Shown here piece by piece: positions 17,296-26,204 of a stretch of 64,000 nt of DNA. The stretch comes from Pantoea alhagi (GTDB taxonomy: Bacteria; Pseudomonadota; Gammaproteobacteria; Enterobacterales; Enterobacteriaceae). The notes under the pieces are model-generated. The model was not told where the DNA came from and made no database searches. It was given only the letters and a program-made list of their open reading frames with translations. The position numbers and the translations under genes are program-made. The DNA lies in NCBI RefSeq assembly GCF_002101395.1, contig NZ_CP019706.1, positions 3,968,001-4,032,000 of the forward strand. The letters are read 5' to 3'. Within the stretch, counting starts at the first letter, position 1, and every line of letters begins with the position of its first letter.

Positions 17296-17676
17296 TTACT
17301 TCACGGTGAAGCTGTAGTTCCCGGTACGGGGATGAGTATCAGAGGATACCGCCCGCCACTCCACTTTATAGGTTCCGGCAGGCAAGGGTTTTACCGGCGT
17401 GATAACCATTGTTTTCGCATCGCTGCCTGCTGACACTTTCGTCGCAACCGCCATAGGCGCATGGGAAGCCATACCCGGCATGGCGGTCATCACAAGGCGC
17501 GCACCGGAGAATTTAGTGACCAGATCCTCAGTAAAATGGAGTTCCACCTTTGCAGGTGCCGTTACCTCAGCTTTGTCCGCAGGTACGGAAGAAGCCAGTT
17601 CCGGATGCGCCTGTGCAGCAAAAGCAATCACAGAAGCAGCAACAGCGATAAAGTAGCCAGCGTAAGTACGTTTCAT
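17296..17676 (-). CDS. pcoC: PcoC/CopC periplasmic copper-binding protein
   Basis: A 126-residue precursor with a 23-residue Sec signal ending AAQA, giving a mature N-terminus HPELASS. The N-terminal His is the classic Cu(II) ligand of CopC. Further ligands appear in FTEDL and SSDTHPRTGNYSF. A Met-rich MTAMPGMASHAPM segment is the likely Cu(I) site. The fold is a small cupredoxin-like beta-barrel. I chose ATG 17676; an upstream in-frame ATG at 17718 lies inside pcoB and would spoil the signal peptide. Confidence 0.9.
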   Translation of the reverse strand: MKRTYAGYFIAVAASVIAFAAQAHPELASSVPADKAEVTAPAKVELHFTEDLVTKFSGARLVMTAMPGMASHAPMAVATKVSAGSDAKTMVITPVKPLPAGTYKVEWRAVSSDTHPRTGNYSFTVK

Positions 17677-17708
17677 AATAGATACCTGCTTTGTTTGAAT
17701 TAACGGCA

Positions 17709-18656
17709 TCAGAACCACATGCGAGCCCCGAGAAGGAAACGCACTTCGTTATCTTTTTCACCCTCACGGGCAGCCATATCGGCGGTATTGCCGTAGAGCT
17801 GGCTCCAGGAAACCCCCACGTAAGGGGCGAACTCACGTTTCACTTCGTAGCGAAGACGCAATGCTAATTCAGTACTCGATAGCCCCTTGCCGGTTTCGCG
17901 CGCGTCGTCATCTTTGCCATACATATTGGCTTCCAGAGAGGGCTGTAAAATAAGACGATTAGTCAGCAGAACATCGTAATCCGCCTCCAGCCTCAACGCG
18001 GTACGCCCCTGCTCTCCGACAAAAGCCGTCAGCTCCGTTTCAAAGTTATAGAGCGCCATTTCCTGAAAACCGGCTGCAAGCCAGGTCTGGGGTTTTCCGG
18101 GCCTAAAATCCTGACGGACACCGGCAACCCCATCCCACCAGGGTGTAACGGCATGTCCCCACAGAACCTGAATTTCTGCCGATTCCGTTTTACCGTCGCG
18201 GGTTTCGCCTTCGCTGCGTAACCAGAGCCGATCAATATCTCCCCCTACCCAACCGCTCAGGTTCCAGTTGAAGCCGCCAGGGTCATTGCTCTTCTGCCAT
18301 TCCAGCCGATCGGCAAGCAGAAAGTAATTCACGCTGCTGTCATGCACTTCATGCCCATGAACATCCGGGAACGCTGCTTTACGATCGGCTTCCGTCACCG
18401 GCGGAATGGGGGTGCGGCTTTGCGTTGGCGCAGCAGGCTGCATGGATTCCATCGCTTCCATACCCGACATGGGGCTCATTCCTTGCATCGCAGAAGGGTC
18501 CATGCCCTGCATTGCAGAGTGGTCCATACCCGACATATCGTGCTGCATATGCTGAGACGGTTCGCTCTGGGCTGCGTAAGCGGGCGCAAAGGGGGTTCCG
18601 GCAATCACCGAGCAAATGGCCAGCCCTGCCGCTGAACGTGAAAAATTCTTTGTCAT
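17709..18656 (-). CDS. pcoB: PcoB/CopB outer-membrane copper resistance protein
   Basis: A 315-residue protein with a signal peptide (ending AYA, about residue 28). A Met/His/Asp-rich segment (about 30-72: HMQHDMSGMDHSAMQGMDPSAM, in pentapeptide-like units) can bind copper. The C-terminal beta-barrel runs from HDSSVNYFLLADRLEWQ to the final aromatic MWF, as expected for outer-membrane proteins. GGAG just before 18656 sets the start; the reading can extend to 18698 inside the pcoA end but has no ribosome site there. It works with the oxidase PcoA in copper detoxification. Confidence 0.88.
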   Translation of the reverse strand: MTKNFSRSAAGLAICSVIAGTPFAPAYAAQSEPSQHMQHDMSGMDHSAMQGMDPSAMQGMSPMSGMEAMESMQPAAPTQSRTPIPPVTEADRKAAFPDVHGHEVHDSSVNYFLLADRLEWQKSNDPGGFNWNLSGWVGGDIDRLWLRSEGETRDGKTESAEIQVLWGHAVTPWWDGVAGVRQDFRPGKPQTWLAAGFQEMALYNFETELTAFVGEQGRTALRLEADYDVLLTNRLILQPSLEANMYGKDDDARETGKGLSSTELALRLRYEVKREFAPYVGVSWSQLYGNTADMAAREGEKDNEVRFLLGARMWF

Positions 18657-18690
18657 ATCACTCCACCCTGAAACTGGCATCATTACCCCC

Positions 18691-20403
18691 TCACTCAATC
18701 ACCCGGACTTCACGGAACATGCCGGTTTCCATATGGAAAAGAAGATGACAGTGATAAGCCCAGCGCCCGAGCGCATCCGCCGTCACACGGTAGCTGCGAC
18801 GGCTTCCCGGCGGCATATCAATGGTATGTTTACGCACCAGGAAATTGCCCTGCTCATCCTCCAGATCGCTCCACATACCGTGCAGGTGAATGGGGTGCGT
18901 CATCATGGTGTCGTTAACCAGCACAATACGTACGCGTTCGCCGTAGCGGAGCGTGACCGGTTCCGAATCTGAGAATTTAATGCCGTTGAATGACCAGGCA
19001 AATTTTTCCATATGCCCGGTAAGATGCAGTTCGATAGTGCGTGACGGTTCACGGCCGTCCGGATCCTCAAAGGTGCTTTTCAGATCGGCATACGTCAGTA
19101 CCTTTCTGCCGTTATTACGCAGCCCGATGCCCGGATCGCTTAATTTTGCCGTCGGCATCATGGCCTGCATGTCGACCAGAGGATTATCTGTTTCGCTCGC
19201 GGGATGTTGCTGCATCTGGCTGTGGTCCATCGTGCCGTGGTCCATGCTCTGCATCTGGCTGTGATCCATACTGCCATGATCCATGCCGCCCATACCCATA
19301 TCGTCCATGGTCAGCCAGGGACGCGGATCGGGTGCCGGAACCGGTGCAGAGAGCCCTTCACGAACCGCGAGCGTGCCACGAGCGTAGCCGCTCCGGTCCA
19401 TGGACTGGGCAAAAATGGTGTAGGCATCGTCAACCGGTTCCACAATAACATCGTAGGTTTCAGCAGCGGCGATGCGGAACTCATCAACAGAGACAGGCGT
19501 GACATACTGTCCGTCAGCAGCCACCACCGTCATTTTCAGGCCGGGAATACGTACGTCAAAATAGCTCATGGCTGAACCGTTAATGAAACGCAGACGTACT
19601 TTTTCCCCTTTACGGAACAGACCAGTCCAGTTTTTACCGGGCCCCTGGCCGTTCATAAGATAGGTATAGGTAGCACCACTGACATCAGCCAGATCCGTCG
19701 GGTTCATTTTCATCTCTGCCCACATTTTGCGATCGGCTAATGTGTTACCGAGACCTTTTTCCCTGGCATCGCGGAAAAAGTCGCTAACGGTGGGTTTGGC
19801 GAAGTTGTAATAATCTGACTGCTTTTTCAGTTTTGCGAGAATGTCTGAGGCTTTTTCATCAGACCAGTCGGTCAGCATCACAATATGCTCGCGGTCCCAG
19901 ACAAAGGGCTCAGGCTCCGCCGCGTCGATGATAATTGGACCATAAACGCCTTCCTGCTCCTGCAGGCCGGAGTGACTGTGATACCAGTATGTCCCGTTCT
20001 GCTTTACCTGAAAGGAGTAAACATAGGTCTCGTCCGGCTCAATGCCATGAAAACTGAGCCCCGGCACGCCATCCATATTTGCCGGTAAAATAAGGCCATG
20101 CCAGTGAATAGAGGTGGTTTCGGACAGGCGGTTTTTAACCCGTAACGTAACGGTGTCGCCTTCCTTCCAGCGCAACAGTGGTCCCGGCAGGCCGGCATTG
20201 ATGGTTTTTGCGTAACGGGTTTTACCGGTGATATTGAGCAGCGTTTCACTGATAAAGAGATCAAAGTCAGTGCCGGTAAGCGTACGGGACGGCATCAGGC
20301 TGACCGCCGAAAATGCATCGAACGACCTCAATCCCAGGCCACCGACAATACCAGCGGCAGTGATGCCTTTAATGAAATTACGTCGTGAACTTTTAAGCTG
20401 CAT
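18691..20403 (-). CDS. pcoA: PcoA/CopA multicopper oxidase
   Basis: A 570-residue periplasmic multicopper oxidase that oxidises Cu(I), and probably catechols, to lower copper toxicity. A twin-arginine signal (SSRRNFIKG, R7-R8) exports the folded enzyme. Copper ligands are visible as HWHG (H100, H102), HSH (H142, H144), HPIHLHG (H503, H506, H508) and HCHLLFHM (H551, C552, H553, H557, M558), so the type 1 and trinuclear sites look complete. A Met/His-rich insert (365-399, with repeated MDHGSMDHSQM) is characteristic of PcoA. It is the first gene of the operon pcoABCDRS. Confidence 0.93.
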   Translation of the reverse strand: MQLKSSRRNFIKGITAAGIVGGLGLRSFDAFSAVSLMPSRTLTGTDFDLFISETLLNITGKTRYAKTINAGLPGPLLRWKEGDTVTLRVKNRLSETTSIHWHGLILPANMDGVPGLSFHGIEPDETYVYSFQVKQNGTYWYHSHSGLQEQEGVYGPIIIDAAEPEPFVWDREHIVMLTDWSDEKASDILAKLKKQSDYYNFAKPTVSDFFRDAREKGLGNTLADRKMWAEMKMNPTDLADVSGATYTYLMNGQGPGKNWTGLFRKGEKVRLRFINGSAMSYFDVRIPGLKMTVVAADGQYVTPVSVDEFRIAAAETYDVIVEPVDDAYTIFAQSMDRSGYARGTLAVREGLSAPVPAPDPRPWLTMDDMGMGGMDHGSMDHSQMQSMDHGTMDHSQMQQHPASETDNPLVDMQAMMPTAKLSDPGIGLRNNGRKVLTYADLKSTFEDPDGREPSRTIELHLTGHMEKFAWSFNGIKFSDSEPVTLRYGERVRIVLVNDTMMTHPIHLHGMWSDLEDEQGNFLVRKHTIDMPPGSRRSYRVTADALGRWAYHCHLLFHMETGMFREVRVIE

Positions 20404-20829
20404 GACTCAACTCCAGCACATTCATGTCACCTCAAAACAAGGTGTCTCTCCATAACGTAAGCACAAGCAGCACTTACCGTTCAGGAAGTTTAATTTTTGT
20501 TACCTGGAAGTTATCACAGCTAAAACATGAAGGTGATTACAATTCTGTAATGTTATAACACTCTGTTTTAAATTATATTTTTATCAAAACATCAATAATG
20601 GGCATTTCTGCCTGCAGGAAAGTTTTAGTGAGTAATTGTTTATCCCCTGTTGATCTTCTGTACCTTCAGGAGAAACGATATAAAAGCGTTAACGGCAAAA
20701 TCTACGGGCACTGAAACGGGGAATAATCCGGCCCGGCTCTCCCCCGTTCAGCTTTGTCTTGTGTTCTCAGCTTATTGTAGCCTGCCTCTGTCCTGTAGAC
20801 AGAAATTGTATCGAGGCTCTGTCCTGTTT
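20404..20829. other. 426-bp control region upstream of the copper operon
   Basis: No supported ORF. The half next to pcoA (20404-20640) is AT-rich and contains a CopR-like palindrome at 20536. The rest leads to the convergent end of the thioredoxin-like gene and contains a short TCTGTC/GACAGA inverted repeat (20787-20803). Confidence 0.55.
20536..20551 (-). promoter_or_regulatory. CopR/PcoR-type operator (cop box)
   Basis: ATTACA-ATTC-TGTAAT is a perfect 6-bp inverted repeat with a 4-base spacer, 133 bp upstream of pcoA. Spacing and half-sites resemble the boxes described for PcoR/CopR/CusR regulators. Assigning it to the downstream PcoR is inference. Confidence 0.6.
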
Positions 20830-21324
20830 TTACGCTGCGATAATAGCGCTGATATCGCTGATGGTTTCTGCTAACAGCTCGCCGCGACGGTAAGCCTCAA
20901 GCTGCTCCGCGTCGCCATTCACCACTGAGGCAGGCCGCTCGATAAAGACGCCTAACGGCGTAAAAGCCTCATCCAGCACCACGGCCATCGGGATTTTCAC
21001 CTTATCAACGCCCAGCAGTTCGATAAAAGGCTGCGCCTCATCACGGGTGATAATCGCCATTTCGATGCCAGGCAGACGCTGGCACAACAGCGCCATCGGC
21101 GGAATGTTGCGATGGCAGTCCGGGCACCACATCTCGGCCGCCACCAGCAGCCGGAAGCGCCCTGCCGCCCGTTGTGCAGGCGCAAGCGCCTTTTCTACCG
21201 CTTCACTCTGGCTTTCCAGCATCGCCTGCCAGCGCTGCAGATCGGCGATCTGCTCCGGCGTGCCGGTAGCAATAAACTCTGCGGTATTTTTCCCCTGCTT
21301 AAACAGTGTTTCAAATGCGCTCAT
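20830..21324 (-). CDS. Thioredoxin-family protein with CPDC motif
   Basis: A 164-residue thioredoxin-like protein. The redox motif WCPDC (LLVAAEMWCPDCHRNIP, about residues 67-71) replaces the usual CGPC, and the cis-Pro region is VKIPMAVVLDE. An N-terminal helical extension (residues 1-50) precedes the fold. There is no signal peptide, so it should be cytosolic. It ends 5' of the copper promoter region but is transcribed away from it. A role in copper stress is possible but unsupported. The partner protein is unknown. Confidence 0.8.
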   Translation of the reverse strand: MSAFETLFKQGKNTAEFIATGTPEQIADLQRWQAMLESQSEAVEKALAPAQRAAGRFRLLVAAEMWCPDCHRNIPPMALLCQRLPGIEMAIITRDEAQPFIELLGVDKVKIPMAVVLDEAFTPLGVFIERPASVVNGDAEQLEAYRRGELLAETISDISAIIAA

Positions 21325-21458
21325 AAAACCTTCTCCAGTAACAACCGATAGCGGTCTATCTTAAAAGAATCCGCCGCCGCATACACCTCACAACATCGCC
21401 GTGCGCATGACGGGCCTATACTCATGTTTATATTTTAAAAACCAGAGGAGAAAATTAA

Positions 21459-22340
21459 GTGAAAATAGCGGCGTTTGATATCGGCGGCACATCATTAAAA
21501 ATGGGCGTGGTCACCGATAAAGGCGAAATAGTAGCGCGCGATAAAAAAGATATTATGAACCACTCCGGCAAGGAGATCCTTGACGGTGTACTGACCTGGC
21601 TGGATCGGCATGCCGACTGTGAAGGCGTCGCTGTCAGTACGCCCGGCTACGTGGATCCGGACAGCGGTTATATTGCGATGGGCGGCGCTATCCGCGATTT
21701 TGATGATTTTCATCTTGGTAAGTGGTTGCGGGAGAAAACGCCGCTGCCTGTCAGCGTAGAAAATGATGCCAACTGTGCGTTACTGGCGGAGCGCTGGCTG
21801 GGTAAAGCGCAGGAGATGTCTGACTTTTTAATGATGACCATCGGCACCGGCGTTGGCGGCGCGATCTTCTGCAATAATGCGCTGGTCCGTGGCAAGCAGT
21901 GTCGCGCCGGTGAATTCGGTTCGCTGCTCAGCACCCGACCAGGCAGCGAGAATGTTCGCCACTATACAATGAACACCACCTGCACGATGCGCGTGCTGAC
22001 GCAAAATTACAGTATGCACACGGGACAAAAGCAGGAAGAGATCACCGGCGAAGAGATATTCGCCCGCTACGATAATAACGATCCGATTTGCAGACGATTA
22101 GTGACGAATTTCTATCAGGATCTGTGCGGCGGCATCTATAACCTGGCGCACGTATTTAATCCGCAATGTATTTTCCTTGGCGGCGGCATTACCGAGCGGG
22201 AAAGCTTCCTGGAGGAGCTTCATTATCATCTCGCCTGGTTTGATCTTGATGTACAGGTGGATACTGCCACCTACGGCAATGATTCCGGCTTGCTGGGGGC
22301 AGTAAAACATTTCCTGCAGTCCCAACAAGAAAAAGCCTAA
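21459..22340 (+). CDS. ROK-family sugar kinase
   Basis: A 293-residue kinase of the ROK family. The N-terminal phosphate-binding motif IAAFDIGGTSLKMGVV, VENDANCALLAERWLG (catalytic Asp region), TIGTGVGGAIFCNN and the ROK signature around RGKQCRAGEFGS are visible, as is the second phosphate loop FLGGGIT. The usual zinc-binding CxCGxxGC cluster is missing, which favours the beta-glucoside kinase (BglK)-like branch over glucokinase or N-acetylmannosamine kinases. ATG or GTG start at 21459 follows GAGGAG. It is monocistronic, so no neighbouring transporter indicates the sugar. Confidence 0.8.
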   Translation: MKIAAFDIGGTSLKMGVVTDKGEIVARDKKDIMNHSGKEILDGVLTWLDRHADCEGVAVSTPGYVDPDSGYIAMGGAIRDFDDFHLGKWLREKTPLPVSVENDANCALLAERWLGKAQEMSDFLMMTIGTGVGGAIFCNNALVRGKQCRAGEFGSLLSTRPGSENVRHYTMNTTCTMRVLTQNYSMHTGQKQEEITGEEIFARYDNNDPICRRLVTNFYQDLCGGIYNLAHVFNPQCIFLGGGITERESFLEELHYHLAWFDLDVQVDTATYGNDSGLLGAVKHFLQSQQEKA

Positions 22341-22486
22341 TCTGACGCATGGATAAATACCGCTGCTGCTGGTTCATTAGCGGCATCCCGGCATTATTCG
22401 TGCTCCCGACACGCAGCCTGCTTCGCTTTTGTGTGATATCCGGCTGGACAGCGTTCTGCTACTTGATTTACTCACTCAATAGTGAA

Positions 22487-22506
22487 TACTGTATATAAAA
22501 ACAGGT
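22487..22506 (+). promoter_or_regulatory. LexA (SOS) box upstream of umuC
   Basis: TACTGTATATAAAAACAGGT fits the LexA consensus CTG-N10-CAG (22489-22504) with the AT-rich core. It lies 163 bp before the umuC start, so this orphan umuC was SOS-controlled. The long leader is unusual, since umuDC and dinB boxes normally lie much closer to the start. Confidence 0.8.
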
Positions 22507-22517
22507 AAATCATAAAA

Positions 22518-22685
22518 ATGAGACTTAGCACAAATCTTTTTATCCGCCGCACGCAGCCTGCCAAATGCTTATGGCTAAAGCTCAGCCTGTTGCCCTTAAC
22601 CATTAATCATTATCAGCGGGCCGGGAGTACGCCGGGTAAAACAGGGATCAACCAGGCACTCTTCCACCATGTACGCGCTCTGTGA
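22518..22685 (+). CDS. Possible 55-aa leader ORF overlapping the umuC start
   Basis: An ORF that begins just after the LexA box and ends 16 bases inside umuC, in a different frame. The product (MRLSTNLFIRRTQPAKCLW...) shows no similarity to UmuD, whose place it occupies. The ribosome site is weak. It may only be chance, or a leader coupling translation to umuC. Confidence 0.2.
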   Translation: MRLSTNLFIRRTQPAKCLWLKLSLLPLTINHYQRAGSTPGKTGINQALFHHVRAL

Positions 22686-22898
22686 CGTCAATTCATTTTA
22701 CAGCTCGGTAGAGACTATCTTCCGGCCCGATTTATGGGGAAAGCCGGTTGTTGTTGTTTCCAATAATGACGGCTGCATTATCTCGCGATCGGCGGAAGCT
22801 AAAATATTAGGCATCCCCATGGGCGCGCCGCTGTTTAAATGGGGCGATTTTTTGCGGCAGCACGGCGTACAGGTCTTTTCATCAAACTATGCGCTTTA
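22669..22898 (+). pseudogene. umuC: umuC 5' fragment (DNA polymerase V catalytic subunit), interrupted
   Basis: Encodes the first 76 residues of UmuC: MYALCDVNSFYSSVETIFRPDLWGKPVVVVSNNDG with the first catalytic Asp (D6), and CIISRSAEAKILGIPMGAPLFKW, ending FSSNYAL. In E. coli UmuC the text continues YADMS. Here it meets a TAG at the junction with the inserted element and resumes at 36871. The fragment lacks the second catalytic acidic pair (SIDE), so it cannot polymerise. No umuD lies upstream, which is unusual, since umuC is normally the second gene of a umuDC operon. Confidence 0.9.
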
Positions 22899-22907
22899 GT
22901 AAGTTAC

Positions 22908-22915
22908 GTGGAATG
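22908..22915 (+). repeat. Left subterminal inverted repeat of the island
   Basis: GTGGAATG, 9 bases inside the left junction, preceded by TTAC. It matches the right-end repeat at 36858-36865 in inverted orientation (TTATGTGGAATG against TTACGTGGAATG). Likely a recombinase arm or core site. Confidence 0.5.
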
Positions 22916-22969
22916 CAACATTGACTAAGTAAACTTTGAGCAGCACTACCGCTATCAGAGGTGACCGCT

Positions 22970-23956
22970 ATGCTGATTCCACCGGATGAACATATCCTGT
23001 TGCTGGCAGAGCGCTGGCTGAAACTGTTATCTGATCTGGGGCGGGCGCAGACTACACTTACCGCCTACCGCAGTGCCCTCCGCCATTATTTTGCGTTTTG
23101 CAGCCTGCATAATATTGAACCTGAAAAGGCCCGGTTTGAAGACCTGGCTGCTTACATCAGCCCTCAGCTGCCCGGGATGCCTTTCCCCGTGGCAAGCGCC
23201 ACGCTTCAGCTTCGCCTGTCTGCGATCCGTCTCTGGTATGATTTTCTGGTTTATCAGGATATATGCAATCTCAATCCGCTACCCCGTGCGGGTTTACCTG
23301 GTACCATTTATACCGGGCGGGGGCTGGTCCCGCGTATCACCCGCTTACCCGTAATACCTGACAATGATCAATGGCTGAGATTTCTTAAACATGTTTCAGC
23401 TGCCTCCCTGCGTGACCGGCTGATGCTCGCGCTTGCTTATTTTGGTGCACTCCGCCGTGCAGAGGTGACAGCCCTGGCGCTTGAAGATATTGACCCAGCT
23501 CATCGCCTGATCCGTATCCGCCCGGAAACGACGAAAAGCAGGCGGGAAAGGGTTGTGTGTTATGGTCCGGACGTGGTGCCGGTACTGGCAAACCATTTTC
23601 GGCAGCTGAAGAAGGCTGACTGGACACAGGGTGCGTTGTTCCGTTCATTTTCTGATCGTAATTATGGCACCCCCCTTTCTGTGTGGAACTGGAGTAAAAC
23701 CGTACGCAGATGGGCTCTGGATACCGGGCTTCCACACATTACAACACATACCTTCCGTCATCTTCGTCTGACTCATCTGGCACGGGCCGGCTGGAAGCTG
23801 CATGAGCTGGCGACTTATGCAGGACACAGGGATCCGCGCACCACACAGATTTATATCCATCTGTCAGGTTCCGATCTGGCTGGCCGGATAACCGCAGCCG
23901 TGGCCGAAACCGACAAAAAAGTCGCCGGGCTTATTTTTCAGGCGGGGACATACTGA
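22970..23956 (+). CDS. Tyrosine recombinase 1 (TnpA-like)
   Basis: A 328-residue integrase-family recombinase. An N-terminal SAM-like core-binding domain (about 10-100) is followed by the catalytic domain with Arg in FGALRRAEVTAL (about 162), HTFRHLRLTHLA (H260, R263), a second His in YAGHRDPRTTQ (H286) and the nucleophilic Tyr in QIYIH (about 295). All are present, so it should be active. ATG 22970 has AGAGG eight bases upstream; a GTG nine bases earlier lacks one. Its stop shares one base with the next start, coupling the two recombinases as in Tn554-type tnpAB. It lies 72 bp from the left junction. Confidence 0.88.
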   Translation: MLIPPDEHILLLAERWLKLLSDLGRAQTTLTAYRSALRHYFAFCSLHNIEPEKARFEDLAAYISPQLPGMPFPVASATLQLRLSAIRLWYDFLVYQDICNLNPLPRAGLPGTIYTGRGLVPRITRLPVIPDNDQWLRFLKHVSAASLRDRLMLALAYFGALRRAEVTALALEDIDPAHRLIRIRPETTKSRRERVVCYGPDVVPVLANHFRQLKKADWTQGALFRSFSDRNYGTPLSVWNWSKTVRRWALDTGLPHITTHTFRHLRLTHLARAGWKLHELATYAGHRDPRTTQIYIHLSGSDLAGRITAAVAETDKKVAGLIFQAGTY

Positions 23957-26079
23957 TGAAGGAAAAGACAGCCAGCGTCACCTATGTACCTTTTAAACGC
24001 ACAGATTATCAGCTGAGCGATGCATTAAGTCCTGAGGAAAGGGAAGCAATAAGTACAGGCTATCGACGGTCAGCTGCTTTAGACCAGCCGGATTCCCTGC
24101 CGTCTTTACTGTTGCCCCTGCAGGATATTGCTTCGCGCAGCAGTATCAGTGCCAGACTGGTCAGAATTATCATACTTGCCGTTCTGGCAGAAACGCACCG
24201 GGCGGGCCAACCCTGCTGGCTGTGGACGCAGGAAAGATGGTTAACGCTCTGTCAGCAACACAGTTCCGGCAGGCCTTTGCTTGCTGCTTTTGCCTTTCAT
24301 CTCGGCCCGTTTCCCTCTCCGCTCAGCCTGCCAGTGCATGGCGCACCGTCGCTGTACGCCAGTGCCATCTATGGCCGGAATTTTGTCAGCCATGAACTCA
24401 ACCGGCTGACGGACGTTCTGATCTCACTGGGATATGTCGGGCAGAATCAGAAACACAATCTGTCGGGTATGCTGGGTGTTCTGATGCTGATGAACAATGA
24501 TCCGCAACTTGAAACTTTTACGACAGACCTGCTGTGGCGGGGGCAGAACTGCCACGACCGGGGAATCGCAAGAGTTACAGGAAAAATATCCTATGCACTT
24601 GCTGCTATGGGAATTATAAAAAGTCCCCTGAGAATGCGGAATTATAAAGAATGGCATGAAAAGCCAACAGAAGGTATCGCGCCTGACTGGGCCCGGTGGT
24701 GCCGGAAGTGGCGGGAAACGTCGGTACTCCGCCCCCGCTCCAGAGAAAATCAGTACAGTTTCATTCTCCGCTGTGGCCTGTGGCTTGCCCGGGAAAAGCC
24801 GGAAATATGCGAGCCGTCTGACTGGACAATGGAAACCTGCGCCAGCTTTATTTCAATGGTTGGCAGACTGAAAGTGGACGGGCTGTCACTGGACACCCAT
24901 AAAGGAGGCAGGCGATCAAGCCGCTCTGGAGAGCCTCTGATGCCCCATTCCCGCAGCCGGTTTGTTTATGCAGTACGTCGTTTTATGCTTGATTATGAAA
25001 GCTGGGGGTGGGGGAAATTAAAATTCAGTCCGGCCCGTCATCTTTCCACGCCTGACACACCGCTGTTTCGTCAGGGCGTGAACCCCCGTGTCATTGATGA
25101 TCCGGTCTGGCTGAAACTGGTCTGGGCAAGCCTGAATCTGCGTAAGGAAGACCTGCTGAGCGAAATTCATTACCCCCTGTCTATGCTTCAGGCTATGGCG
25201 GTGATCTGGACACATGCCGGGCTGCGACAGAACGAACTTATGCGCCTGACAATGAACTGCGTTACTCCACAGGCGGATGACATTCTGCAGGAAAACGGCA
25301 GCGCTATCCCGGCGGGTACTCTGTGCTATCTCAGCGTGCCTGCCGGCAAAACGTCTAAAGCTTTTGTTAAGCCGGTCTCATCTGTTGTGAAAAAATATGT
25401 CGATATCTGGCTCAGTGAGCGTCCTCAGGAGCAGGCAGCACTTACGGATGAACGCACCGGTGAAAAAGTTCGTTATCTGTTTCAGAATCGGGGTAAACCG
25501 GTGGGAAGGAACATAATAAATCTCACTGTCATTCCGCTTCTCTGCGCCAGAGCGGGTATGCCTGTGGAAGATTCACGCGGTCCCATTACAAGTCACCGCG
25601 GCCGTGCTTCTGCCGTTACAGCACTGGCCGGTGTTCCTCAGGGCATGTCTTTATATGAGCTGATGCAGTGGGCCGGCCACTCGTCCCCACAGTCAACCAT
25701 GCATTATATTCGTATACGTCCGACTCAGCTGGCCGCCTCGTTCGTAAAAGCAGACAGAGTGGCTCACATGATAAGCGTGCTGATTGACCACGATCCGGAA
25801 GCCGCCAGTCTGACCGGACCCGCGACGTACTATGATCTGGGTGACTCATACTGCACGAACCCTTTCTGGAGCAGCTGTCAGCACCGGATGGCCTGCATTG
25901 GTTGCGATTTTAACCTGCTCAAACAGAGCGCGCGCGGACTGGTACTGGAAAGCAAAGCCTCTGTCAGACGTTACCTTGAAGAGGTTCCGCTCACACCCGA
26001 TGAGAGAGCCATCGTTGAACAGGACGCAGAGAAAATTGAACAGGCTCTTAAAAGGTTGCCCCTTAAACCCGAAGGGTAA
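23956..26079 (+). CDS. Tyrosine recombinase 2 (TnpB-like, 707 aa)
   Basis: A large partner recombinase of 707 residues. The C-terminal half has the integrase signature: Arg in THAGLRQNELMRL, HxxR in SHRGRASAVTALAG, His in WAGHSSPQSTMHY and the Tyr in MHYIRI. After the catalytic domain comes a Cys-rich tail (CTNPFWSSCQHRMACIGCDFNL), a probable zinc-binding module also seen in Tn554 TnpB relatives. The N-terminal half is the DNA-binding/oligomerisation part. Translationally coupled to recombinase 1. Both proteins together presumably catalyse site-specific insertion into umuC. Confidence 0.88.
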   Translation: MKEKTASVTYVPFKRTDYQLSDALSPEEREAISTGYRRSAALDQPDSLPSLLLPLQDIASRSSISARLVRIIILAVLAETHRAGQPCWLWTQERWLTLCQQHSSGRPLLAAFAFHLGPFPSPLSLPVHGAPSLYASAIYGRNFVSHELNRLTDVLISLGYVGQNQKHNLSGMLGVLMLMNNDPQLETFTTDLLWRGQNCHDRGIARVTGKISYALAAMGIIKSPLRMRNYKEWHEKPTEGIAPDWARWCRKWRETSVLRPRSRENQYSFILRCGLWLAREKPEICEPSDWTMETCASFISMVGRLKVDGLSLDTHKGGRRSSRSGEPLMPHSRSRFVYAVRRFMLDYESWGWGKLKFSPARHLSTPDTPLFRQGVNPRVIDDPVWLKLVWASLNLRKEDLLSEIHYPLSMLQAMAVIWTHAGLRQNELMRLTMNCVTPQADDILQENGSAIPAGTLCYLSVPAGKTSKAFVKPVSSVVKKYVDIWLSERPQEQAALTDERTGEKVRYLFQNRGKPVGRNIINLTVIPLLCARAGMPVEDSRGPITSHRGRASAVTALAGVPQGMSLYELMQWAGHSSPQSTMHYIRIRPTQLAASFVKADRVAHMISVLIDHDPEAASLTGPATYYDLGDSYCTNPFWSSCQHRMACIGCDFNLLKQSARGLVLESKASVRRYLEEVPLTPDERAIVEQDAEKIEQALKRLPLKPEG

Positions 26080-26085
26080 AACGGG

Positions 26086-26107
26086 CCGCTTTGCGCCAAA
26101 AGCGGAC
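26086..26107 (-). repeat. Internal copy of a GTCCGCTTTT hairpin motif
   Basis: CCGCTTT-GCGCCA-AAAGCGG forms a 7-bp hairpin just after recombinase 2, extended to GTCCGCTTTT on the minus strand (26098-26107). The same 10-mer begins the right-end motif at 36803 in the opposite orientation. It may be a recombinase-associated or transcription-stop element. Confidence 0.35.
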
Positions 26108-26204
26108 GTCAGCAGCCAGGAATAAGAATGGCATTGATGCCAGGAAAAGGCAGTCAGTTTAGTTACGGGTTCAAAATGAGGAATGATATTGCTGCATCAC
26201 TATT

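Noticed and set aside
26080..26204. A third recombinase (RIT-type trio) or tnpC after the two recombinases
   Set aside because: Only 125 bp remain before the convergent regulator gene. No suitable ORF exists, so the element has a pair, not a trio.
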